A stretch of DNA of 64,000 nt, taken from assembly GCA_009731375.1 (NCBI GenBank), contig BJOX01000049.1, forward strand, positions 1,123,351-1,187,350. Direction: 5' to 3'. This DNA is from Paulinella micropora. Its lineage: Eukaryota; Cercozoa; Imbricatea; Euglyphida. The notes beneath the pieces were generated by a model. That model saw nothing but the letters and a program-made list of their open reading frames with translations, did no database searches and had not been told where the DNA came from. This document shows, piece by piece, positions 56,861-64,000 of the stretch. How positions within the stretch are numbered: position 1 is the first letter of the stretch; every line of letters starts with the position of its first letter. The translations under genes were made by a program, and so were the position numbers.

Positions 56861-56969
56861 GTGAATAGAAACCCCAACATTTTTAGAAAACCTGAAAATA
56901 TCCTTTACCGCTTACCGCTATCAGATAAGCAACGAGAGGCGGTTTATAAAAATATAACTAAAGAGAAAG
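56803..56969 (+). pseudogene. C-terminal remnant of a plus-strand viral gene
   Basis: The plus frame from about 56,803 (no ATG) reads E-E-L-E-R-L-G-K-E-I-D-Q-I-R-I and ends K-E-K-D-N-I at TAA 56969. It is charged and plausible for a viral protein, but the 5' part is missing, replaced by the ATPase fragment, which it overlaps in antisense. Either strand could be the shadow over 56,803-56,860. Confidence 0.35.
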
Positions 56970-56970
56970 A

Positions 56971-56979
56971 TAATATATA
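56971..56979 (+). promoter_or_regulatory. TATA-like box before ATG 56980
   Basis: TAATATATA lies directly before the start codon, like other viral starts in this element. Confidence 0.4.
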
Positions 56980-57237
56980 ATGTTGTTAAAATTGCTATTC
57001 GTGTTATCTAGATTTGCTATGTCGCGGACTGCCTGCGACTTTTATAGCAGAGCGAATCAAACAAAAAAAGATGGATGTGTTTATTGTATCCAGAGCGGGA
57101 TTAACTCAAAATTCAAATGTATTTACAAACCGATGTCAGACTGGTGCGTTGGATGGGATGAAGCACTACCTTTAATGTGCTCAAATGACGCTTCGTGGTA
57201 TAAAATATATTTGTATGAATGCTCACTTCTTACTTGA
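56980..57237 (+). CDS. Small Cys-rich, possibly secreted protein, 85 aa
   Basis: ATG 56980 to TGA 57237. A hydrophobic N-terminus (M-L-L-K-L-L-F-V-L-S-R-F-A-M) may be a signal peptide. The rest has six Cys (C-D-F-Y, C-V-Y-C, K-C-I-Y, W-C-V-G-W, M-C-S-N, E-C), suggesting disulfides. Function unknown. Its 3' end overlaps the next minus-strand gene by 15 bp. Confidence 0.4.
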   Translation: MLLKLLFVLSRFAMSRTACDFYSRANQTKKDGCVYCIQSGINSKFKCIYKPMSDWCVGWDEALPLMCSNDASWYKIYLYECSLLT

Positions 57238-57576
57238 AGAAGGAGAGGGAAGCACGATGCCGATTAAGAGTGTAAGGATACCTACATATACATTAGCCTG
57301 CTCACAAGGCATGTTATTTTTAGCGAGTTTTATTAAGCAAATCGTGATGATTGCTATTATAATCATCATTTGAAATAGATACTTAATCATTCGGCTGTCT
57401 GTCGGTCTGTTTTTTATACAACAACAATTCCAGTTATCTTCCAATTCGTGCTCTATTTTTTTCTCCTCAGTCTTTAGTTCTACTTCAAGAACACGGGACT
57501 TTAATTCTGGAGTTAGTTCGCCATCCATATCCATAATAGGTGGTGGTCTGTGAAGTCTAGTCGTATTATTTGACAT
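57223..57576 (-). CDS. Two-helix membrane protein, 117 aa
   Basis: ATG 57576 to TAA 57223. The N-terminal half is hydrophilic, with Pro, Asp and Glu (M-D-M-D-G-E-L-T-P-E-L) and C-C-C. Residues about 68-87 (L-F-Q-M-M-I-I-I-A-I-I-T-I-C-L-I-K) and 97-111 (Y-V-G-I-L-T-L-L-I-G-I-V-L) are membrane spans. Small two-span proteins are common in PLVs, perhaps in an inner membrane or entry step; that is inference. It overlaps the 3' end of the fibre gene by 11 bp, so the two are probably co-transcribed. Confidence 0.6.
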   Translation of the reverse strand: MSNNTTRLHRPPPIMDMDGELTPELKSRVLEVELKTEEKKIEHELEDNWNCCCIKNRPTDSRMIKYLFQMMIIIAIITICLIKLAKNNMPCEQANVYVGILTLLIGIVLPSPSSSKK

Positions 57577-60500
57577 TTTCTCTAATTTCTTGTAGTATAT
57601 TCATAAGATTATTATTTTGTTTTTCTAAATTAACTACCTTTTCCGCCATGTGTTGAAAAGCACTGACTAATATTGGTATGAAGTCCGTGTATGATATACC
57701 TTCAAAGTTTCCATCCCCATCATCCGCTTTTATTCCACTTTCAGATACAAATTCTGGAAATATTTTTTTTACTTCATCCGCAATAAATCCGTGATTCNNN
57801 NNNNNNNTTTTTTTGTACTTCATCCGCAATAAATCCGTGGTTCTTTTTTTCTTTCTTTTCGTCTGATTTCAAATAATATGAACAGCAGTTTATTTTCATT
57901 AGTTTCTCACAACAATCCCCGCAGTCTAATGTTTTAATACCTGATTTTAATCTCCTATCTGAACCAGAAGACCAAACATTTGCTCCTGCTGCAATAAAAA
58001 CATAACCCGTATTGTTTTCACCATTTGATAATGAAGTCGACCAAGCGTGTAATAATCCACCTGTATTCATTACCACCGCATAACCTGATGAGTCTCCTGC
58101 TTTCATAAATATTTGTGGGTTGGTTGCATTGTTTGGTCGTTTTCTTAATGTTAAAAATCCACTGGATGCTGTCGTCATGCTTGTATCACTCTGAGCATAG
58201 ATTACTCCTGTTCCCCTCGCATAAAAATTTAAATCTTGGTTTGTACTGCTTCCCGTAGCATATATTGAATTATAACCAAAACCAACTCCCTGTGTCCCAT
58301 TGCTGTGTCTAAATTCAACACCAGCAGAAGATGCTCCAAGATTGCCCGTGACATATAAACCCACTGGTGTAGCATGAGACCCACTTCTTGCTTCTCCTCT
58401 TATATCTGCCGTGCTATTAACAACAGATATCCCAGCATTTGCCGTTATTAATCCACTTGCGGTTGCCGTTGTTGTGATATCCCCGCACTAGCCGTTATCA
58501 ATCCTTTTGTCCATAAAGTTCCGTTTGCCCCATTCAATAACATTAACAATTGCTCATTAGAATTTTCCCACACAAAACCATCAGTCGAAGCAAAACCAGA
58601 CCTAAATCTTACAGCAAAGCCTGAAATATCGTTGCCTGCAACCGCAGACCCTCCAGATAGACTTTTACCTGCCCCTGGTTGAGCCATATAAATACCCCAC
58701 AGAAATATACCTTGCCCATNNNNNNNNNNAGTCTGTATCCCACAGAAATATACCTTGCCCATTTCCTCCATCTACTTTATTTTGAATAGATAACTTACAA
58801 CCGCTATCTGCCGTTATTAACCCACTCGCCGTTAGTGTCGTCGTTGATATACCCGCGGTTGAAGTAATTGTTGTTCCCGTTATTGTTCCAGCACTTGTTA
58901 TGTTGTTTGAGTTCATATCTAAAGCACCATAAAACCGCATACCGCCAGCATTGTTAAAACGGACAATGTCAGACGAAGCACTTTTATTATCCAAAAGCTT
59001 TGAAATATAAAGACCTGCTCCTTTTGCATCAAATGCTACATTCGTAAATACATAACCTCGTTGGTTCGCGGTTCCGCTTGTAGCAGTATTTAGAGTAAAT
59101 AAGAAATACTGATAATCTCCTGATGTCTGTGAAAAGAATATATCTCCTCCATTTTGGTTTAATATCCTCGCCCCATTATATGTTATATTTCCACCATTAG
59201 TGATAGTTTGATTATTAAAATCGGCGTTGTTCGTTAAAGTTAGATATTTTATCGTAGTGCTCGCCCCGTTGAATGTTTTACTTCCTGTTATGGTTTGGTC
59301 TGTTGTTAGTTTCACACAATTGTCATCCAGATATTGCCTATTTACAGTTTCATTCGCATTTTGTGGTGCTCCTAGATTAACAATCCGACTACTATTACAA
59401 TCTAAGCCAGTAGCATTAAACCGCGAAACAATTGTCCCGTCAATAATAAAACTTATTTTTTTCGCAGAAATTTCAAAGTTGTAATATGTTGCAGTTTTCA
59501 TATCCAAACTAGCAATTGACCCGATATTACTGGTAGAATTGAAAACGATGAATGTGCCTTTTGTTGTTGAATTGATTGAATTTCCAGTTATTTCAACACC
59601 ACTGCTATATGTCTTAATTCCTGCTATGGTTTGGTTTCCAGTTAGTTTCACATTTTGCCCGTCTAATGTATCCACATAACTTTTGTTTGCTCCGTCCGTT
59701 GTTGCTGATGGTGTGGCTAAGTTTGTTATTTTGTTGTTATTCAAACTTAATGTTGTTCCAGTTGCGGTTATAATTAAAGTATTGCCTGAATATAACTCTA
59801 CATACGAACCAGTTATTTGTATCGGATACCAAGTCGCTGTTGCTGTTTTTTGTGCTGCAATCATTCCTATTTTTGTATCAAAGGCTATGCCAATACCATC
59901 AAAAGTAGTAGGATTGGACGAACCACTTACTTCTAAAGTTGATGTAAATTTTTTATTTCCTGCTATGGTTTGGTCTCCTGTTAGTTTAACCACCGAAGTA
60001 TCAAGGACAGAAACATCCACACCATCAACATTGCCTACATTCGTAATCGCAAAACCGCCCATATTTAAACTGCCAGTCATAGCCGTCGTGCCATCCTTTG
60101 CCAGTTTCGTATCGGTATATGCCTTCGTTGAAGCATCGCTGCCATAGAATGGTGCTGGAAGTCCGCTGATTGCTGTTGTGCTGTTAAAATTTAAAACATT
60201 GCCCGTCAATGTTATTCCACTCCCCGTCGTAGAAGCGAGAGTTATGGACGAACCGACATTATAGATAGTGGATATCCCGTTGCTCCACCTACCTCCGACG
60301 AATAAATAGAACCCATATTATTGTTGTAATTGAAGAATAACTTACCCGTGTTTAATGGATTTGAATCTTTTACACCCAAATAAGTAGTAAATATTTTATT
60401 CCCTGTTATTGTTTGGTCTCCTGTTAATTTAACCACAGCACTATCAAGAGCAGAAACATCAATACCATCAACATTACCGACATTTGTTATGTTAAAACCT

Positions 60501-60961
60501 CCCATATTTAAATCTCCAAACATCATAGCGAGACCATCCAATCTAAGAAAAGGTGAAGCAACATTTCTCCATTGCCCTGTGCTATAAATGAGCAGTTGGT
60601 TATCGGCGGGTGTGCCCGTTATGACTACATCCGTTAATTTATCTAGTTCAAAGTCGCTTATATAACTTGAATTTAATGTAGCAAATGAAGTATTACCCAA
60701 CCCATCCGTTTTTAATACTTGATTAGCCGTGCCGTCCGCTATTGGTAAGTCGTATTCGTTATGAATTGACACATAACCAGTATCAGATATCAACAAAGAC
60801 GAGTTATTATTTCGGGAGGATATTGTTATGTCGTCAGTCCTTGCTTGTATTGAGTTTGCTTCAATATGATCGCCATATAATACTCCATCAACTTCTAAAT
60901 CCTCGTCTATTATCACAGAGCCGTAATAGTGATATGCCCACGGATTTCCTAAATGGTTCAT
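57566..60961 (-). pseudogene. Long fibre protein with S74 chaperone domain, broken
   Basis: ATG 60961 starts M-N-H-L-G-N-P-W-A-Y-H-Y-Y. The body is a long Gly/Ser/Thr/Asn-rich beta-type fibre in which V-K-L-T-G-D-Q-T-I-x-G-x-K-x-F recurs four times, each preceded by N-V-G-N-V-D-G or a related linker. The end has the Peptidase_S74 signature: S-D-R-R-L-K-S-G-I-K-T-L, then N-H-G-F-I-A-D-E-V, followed by a coiled coil ending at TAA 57566. S74 domains trimerise phage-type fibres and cleave themselves off. Two frameshifts (about 60,250 and 58,480) and two 10-N gaps (57798-57807, 58720-58729) interrupt it; about 24-26 bp are repeated on both sides of each gap. It is probably the host-recognition fibre. 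Confidence 0.75.
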
Positions 60962-60984
60962 ATTTTAATTCTATTATTTTATAA

Positions 60985-61003
60985 TATAAGATATATATAT
61001 AGT
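60985..61003. promoter_or_regulatory. Shared TATA region between divergent genes
   Basis: ATATAAGATATATATATAG lies between ATG 60961 (minus) and ATG 61013 (plus), only 51 bp apart, so it probably serves both. Confidence 0.45.
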
Positions 61004-61012
61004 CTTAAAAAA

Positions 61013-61642
61013 ATGAATATATTTGGACGATCACAGGAACAGCAGTCTATTGATACGAAAACTATCGCAATCACTGCAACCCCGACATTAACAAGAAACA
61101 TTCAAAATGCTTATGTTGGCCTTGATCTTAGGTCGTGGATGGAAAGTTCAACATTCACCACACTTTGCACTGGCGGTTATGGTAGCAAAACAATATCTAA
61201 TTTAGGATATGGTTATTTTATTAAAGTTGCTTTTCGCGGGTCTTTAAATTTGCCCGCCCCGTCTGGAATTGGAACCTTTCAGTTTTGGTTTCATAAAACG
61301 GACGGAACCAATGTTGATGACTTTTACAGCGAAGTGCTAAATTATACAACCGCCATTGAGTATAAGTCTTTTGATTGTATATGGCTAATTCAAAGATACG
61401 GAGTCCAAATGAAAATGATATGGTTAATGACTTGTCCAAATCCCGCGGATACCACCAATAATACAACAATACGAATTTCTGGAAATACGACTAATGAGGT
61501 TTTATTGACATATGCGACAGATGCTCCAATAACATTGGAAGTATATTATAAAACGGCATCTGCGGATTATGTATCCTTTAAACCATCATATTTCAATATT
61601 AATGTGATGAGAGATATAGCACTAACTGCCGCTTACACATGA
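61013..61642 (+). CDS. Unknown viral protein starting M-N-I-F-G-R-S, 209 aa
   Basis: ATG 61013 follows the TATA region; the stop is TGA 61642. The first residues resemble those of the 53,457 gene (M-N-L-F-G-Q-S), but the body differs: T-I-A-I-T-A-T-P-T-L-T-R-N-I-Q-N-A-Y, F-Q-F-W-F-H-K-T-D-G, and many beta-type segments to V-M-R-D-I-A-L-T-A-A-Y-T. It may be a small virion protein assembled with the fibre, as it faces it head-to-head. No family recognised. Its last 10 bases overlap the next minus-strand gene. Confidence 0.55.
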   Translation: MNIFGRSQEQQSIDTKTIAITATPTLTRNIQNAYVGLDLRSWMESSTFTTLCTGGYGSKTISNLGYGYFIKVAFRGSLNLPAPSGIGTFQFWFHKTDGTNVDDFYSEVLNYTTAIEYKSFDCIWLIQRYGVQMKMIWLMTCPNPADTTNNTTIRISGNTTNEVLLTYATDAPITLEVYYKTASADYVSFKPSYFNINVMRDIALTAAYT

Positions 61643-62295
61643 AACCTGTCATACATATCCTTTAGTGTTGTTAGTTTGCCCTCGTGTTGAGATAAGACAT
61701 CGCGGAAAAACGTCTTATAATCTAACTTACCATATTTAAGAATGGGACGTTGGTCTGGTGGTATGTGTGCGTATCTACTCTCGTGCCATTTCTTCATATC
61801 CTCCTGCATTATGGTGCGGTCTTCCACTTTCATATACAAGAAGTTAAACGGGTCTTTTGATACTTTCAAATGTGCCGTTATTATTTCATAGCAACTATAC
61901 CCGCTCTCGGGCGGATTCCGCTTTGCTTTAATCGGTGTTTTCTTTTCCCTAACTGGCGCAGGTTCCTCTTTTGCTTCTATAACTGGCATTTCTTTTTTCG
62001 CCAATTCTTCTCCTACGTTGGCCTTGATTTCAGTAATACCAGTTTCCTTCAAATCACTTTCTTTAAAAGGCGTAAATTCTTCTGGTTCGTCATTAAAAAC
62101 GACGTTCTTCAATGTATCAACGGAGGGCAATACAACTTCAACATTATCACTCTGCGGGGGTTGTTCGGGTCGGTATTTTTCGTAAAATGCGACAATTTCA
62201 GTTTTGAGCGATTTACTTGTTGGCAGTTTTATGTCGCTACTTAAATGAGTCCATTTTTCTATTTGGCTCAGATACTCTCCTTTGGTTGATGGCAT
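61633..62295 (-). CDS. E-K-W-domain protein, 220 aa
   Basis: I choose ATG 62295 because TATATA (62,298-62,304) precedes it; ATG 62310 would place the box inside the gene. The N-terminus Y-L-S-Q-I-E-K-W, V-A-F-Y-E-K-Y-R-P and L-K-E-T-G-I-T-E-I-K-A-N-V match the 10,368-10,918 protein in the same order. After a Lys/Pro-rich linker this protein has a different C-terminus (Y-S-C-Y-E-I-I-T-A-H-L-K ... Y-G-K-L-D-Y-K-T-F-F-R), not the ExoX-like domain. So a shared N-terminal module is attached to different ends. Function unknown. Confidence 0.6.
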   Translation of the reverse strand: MPSTKGEYLSQIEKWTHLSSDIKLPTSKSLKTEIVAFYEKYRPEQPPQSDNVEVVLPSVDTLKNVVFNDEPEEFTPFKESDLKETGITEIKANVGEELAKKEMPVIEAKEEPAPVREKKTPIKAKRNPPESGYSCYEIITAHLKVSKDPFNFLYMKVEDRTIMQEDMKKWHESRYAHIPPDQRPILKYGKLDYKTFFRDVLSQHEGKLTTLKDMYDRFHV

Positions 62296-62305
62296 GTTAT
62301 ATATA
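62296..62305 (-). promoter_or_regulatory. TATA box of the 62295 gene
   Basis: TTATATATAA on the minus strand, three bases or less before the chosen ATG. Confidence 0.45.
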
Positions 62306-62361
62306 AGCATAACAAAAAAAATCCGTTTTTTATATTGTTTTCAATATTGAAGACAATAATA

Positions 62362-64000
62362 TTACATCCAAAAGACATCATCATCCTCTTCATTAACTCC
62401 CGATCCAAAATTGAAGTCGTATTCATCGTCCTTTATATACTCGCGTATCTTGTCTCGGATTGTACTGACATTTATTGTAAATCTGTATTTTTTGTTGTTT
62501 TTTCCTCCGCTTTGTTTGGGCTTATCTATGCCTACATGCTTCAGTTGGGTGAAGAAGGCTCCTTTATGATAAGATATTCCCTGTTCTGAGCACCACTCTC
62601 TGTATCTTTCGCATAGATGTACCGATTCTACTTTCATATCTTTGCTTTCAACTTTGTCAAATTTTGCTTCAATGGTGTCAATCATAAACTTAATAGCCTT
62701 GGGGAGGTTGGCCATTTTCTGCTCCGTCTTGTATTTTGTTTTAAATGCGGTCATAACACTTATTTCTTCGTATTGTCTAGTGGCGAAGTATTCAAAGGCA
62801 CATCTGATAAAGTCATCGTCGTTTATTTCATCTAGAATTTTGGCGAAATATACTTTATCGTCCGCGTGCTTCCCGCTTATTTTGTGGAGTGAATACCGCC
62901 TGTCGCTTCCTTCTATGTATAACGTGTTTTCGTTATTCGTGTAAAACCAGTATCTGGCGAAATGTTTTACTTTGTATTGCTTGCTTCCCTTGGGCTCTAT
63001 TATTTCGTCTTTTTGGTCAATTTGACTTTTTAAGCGGTCGCTCATCGTAAAAGCCCCGCCTTTCTCGGGCAGTTCTTCAAACACTTTCAATATCTTGTTC
63101 GCATATGCGACATTGAATTTTTCCATGTATCTGCTAAAGTCTTTGATGACCACATGATTTTGCGTTCCCAACAACCTCTCCATAAATTTGCTCATTATGC
63201 CTTTCCCAGTCCCTTGGACTGAGTAAAACAAATGACCAATACCTCTATTTACATTTGGTTTCTGTATCATGTCCGCGACACTATCCAAAAAGTTGTCTAA
63301 CTCGCCCTGACCTTCGGTGAAAAAGTCAGTTTTTAGATGTTTATATAAGGCACTCTCTTCAAAATTGTATTTTGTTTTTACACTTTCAAATGGAATATTA
63401 TCCATAGGAAACCCCATAAACAAATTTAGTTTGTTAGAATATACTGGGGGTATCCCCACTCGCTTCAAATACGGGTAAAACATGAAGTCGTCATATCGTT
63501 TAATTTTCCGCTTTTGCATCATGTCTTTTGCGTATCCAGTTGAAAACTGATTGCCATTTCCAAAATGTTGATACAGCCATTGTTTCGCTCTCGGGTCGTG
63601 TTTGTCTCCTTTCAATTCTTCAATGTATTCTGGATTCCGCACAAAACATTCAAAATTTAATGCGGACATCATTGCGCCTACTTCTGCTTGTACATAATAT
63701 TCGGATCGGTCTCCTGTCTCTTCGTCAATGTCTAGATTTAAAGTCATCACGACTTGACCGCCTCCCCTTGATACTATGTTTATACAACTGCGCCATTCGT
63801 CCAGTCTTTCAAGGCTCGCCTCATTCTCTCTATAGTGTTGAATATATACGTTATCCATATCTCCAAAGTATTTAAGGCTGGGAGTTTGATAAGGCTCAAT
63901 AATCGCATTTTCTGGAAGGGTTAGGCCTTCATTCATTTCTTTTAATTTAAGAGCAATGTCTATCCCTAATTTCTCCTTAATGACCTTTGAACAACTTTCC
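62362..64000 (-). CDS. SF3 helicase (D5-like), N-terminus off window
   Basis: Ends at TAA 62362. The first internal ATG is 63936, but the frame stays open to 64,000, so the protein continues upstream, where a primase-like domain would be expected. Motifs in order: Walker A F-Y-S-V-Q-G-T-G-K-G-I-M-S (about 63,195), Walker B K-I-L-K-V-F-E-E-L-P-E (about 63,090), motif C region A-R-Y-W-F-Y-T-N-N-E-N (about 62,940), and arginine-finger region E-G-S-D-R-R-Y. This is the superfamily 3 helicase of PLVs, virophages and giant viruses, which unwinds viral DNA for replication. The C-terminal 110 residues look like a winged-helix domain, followed by an acidic tail (N-E-E-D-D-D). Intact within the window. 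Confidence 0.85.
   Translation of the reverse strand, partial: ESCSKVIKEKLGIDIALKLKEMNEGLTLPENAIIEPYQTPSLKYFGDMDNVYIQHYRENEASLERLDEWRSCINIVSRGGGQVVMTLNLDIDEETGDRSEYYVQAEVGAMMSALNFECFVRNPEYIEELKGDKHDPRAKQWLYQHFGNGNQFSTGYAKDMMQKRKIKRYDDFMFYPYLKRVGIPPVYSNKLNLFMGFPMDNIPFESVKTKYNFEESALYKHLKTDFFTEGQGELDNFLDSVADMIQKPNVNRGIGHLFYSVQGTGKGIMSKFMERLLGTQNHVVIKDFSRYMEKFNVAYANKILKVFEELPEKGGAFTMSDRLKSQIDQKDEIIEPKGSKQYKVKHFARYWFYTNNENTLYIEGSDRRYSLHKISGKHADDKVYFAKILDEINDDDFIRCAFEYFATRQYEEISVMTAFKTKYKTEQKMANLPKAIKFMIDTIEAKFDKVESKDMKVESVHLCERYREWCSEQGISYHKGAFFTQLKHVGIDKPKQSGGKNNKKYRFTINVSTIRDKIREYIKDDEYDFNFGSGVNEEDDDVFWM

Larger units (their letters stand above)
49341..64000. mobile_element. Polinton-like virus (PLV) element, right end off window
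   Basis: The region is compact and AT-rich, with genes on both strands. It has a PLV-type major capsid protein, A32/FtsK-HerA packaging ATPase, SF3 helicase, S74-ended fibre, a tyrosine-recombinase/telomere-resolvase-like enzyme, and small viral proteins including a two-helix membrane protein. The left border is the 183-bp inverted repeat. TATATA boxes precede many starts. No protein-primed DNA polymerase or maturation protease is seen in the window. Whether it is integrated or was wrongly joined to the scaffold cannot be told here. Confidence 0.75.

Overview
The window looks like a nuclear scaffold of a unicellular eukaryote (an alga or other protist; I cannot name it). It carries eukaryotic gene families (F-box, Kelch, FkbM-type methyltransferase), a gene that reads best with a 51-bp GT-AG intron, LTR retrotransposons and dense microsatellites, together with inserted viral DNA. 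It is a draft assembly. Seventeen N-runs interrupt it, most of them 10 N beside a homopolymer or short repeat, and several frames break by single bases. Breaks may therefore be decay or sequencing error.

Layout. (1) 1-7.3 kb is very GC-rich, with short, closely packed, mostly unrecognised genes on both strands: an Ala/Pro/Glu repeat protein, a 439-aa protein, a membrane coiled-coil protein, a Sel1-like fragment and a degenerate GT32-like glycosyltransferase relative. (2) 7.85-8.6 kb is the C-terminal end of a Ty3/gypsy polyprotein, and at about 8,600 composition switches sharply to AT-rich viral DNA (8.6-11.25 kb). (3) 11.3-16.8 kb is repeats: microsatellites, a GTT-rich family, and 146-bp and 153-bp tandem repeats. 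(4) 16.85-24 kb holds host-like genes: a duplicated F-box gene, a Kelch protein, an FkbM methyltransferase, a 287-bp duplication with GC hairpins, and an unknown 217-aa protein. (5) 24.4-26.1 kb is a second GC-rich block with a decayed protein resembling a PI3K-type kinase and a one-helix membrane protein. (6) 26.2-30 kb is a decayed retroelement ending in a likely LTR. (7) 30-36.2 kb is mostly microsatellite plus one gene with 11-residue repeats. (8) 36,288-46,873 is a nearly complete Ty3/gypsy element on the minus strand, with 232/233-bp LTRs, gag, and pol read through a UGA stop. (9) 46.9-49.3 kb is repeats and a gap.

(10) 49,341-64,000 (running off the window) is the most interesting part: a polinton-like-virus (PLV) type element. 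It has a major capsid protein, the C-terminal half of an A32/FtsK-HerA packaging ATPase, an SF3 helicase, a long fibre with an S74 chaperone end, several small viral proteins, and an intact tyrosine-recombinase-like protein that best fits telomere resolvases (protelomerases). Its left edge is a perfect 183-bp inverted repeat around a 44-bp asymmetric centre, as expected of a hairpin telomere or its replicated form. Between these lie two tRNA-like units ending in T-runs. My working reading is a PLV whose linear genome ends are handled by a telomere resolvase, now inserted or assembled into a host scaffold and partly broken: the capsid gene has an in-frame stop, the ATPase has lost its Walker A half, and the fibre has frameshifts. 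The 8.6-11.25 kb fragment shares two gene families with this element and looks like a related, older insertion.
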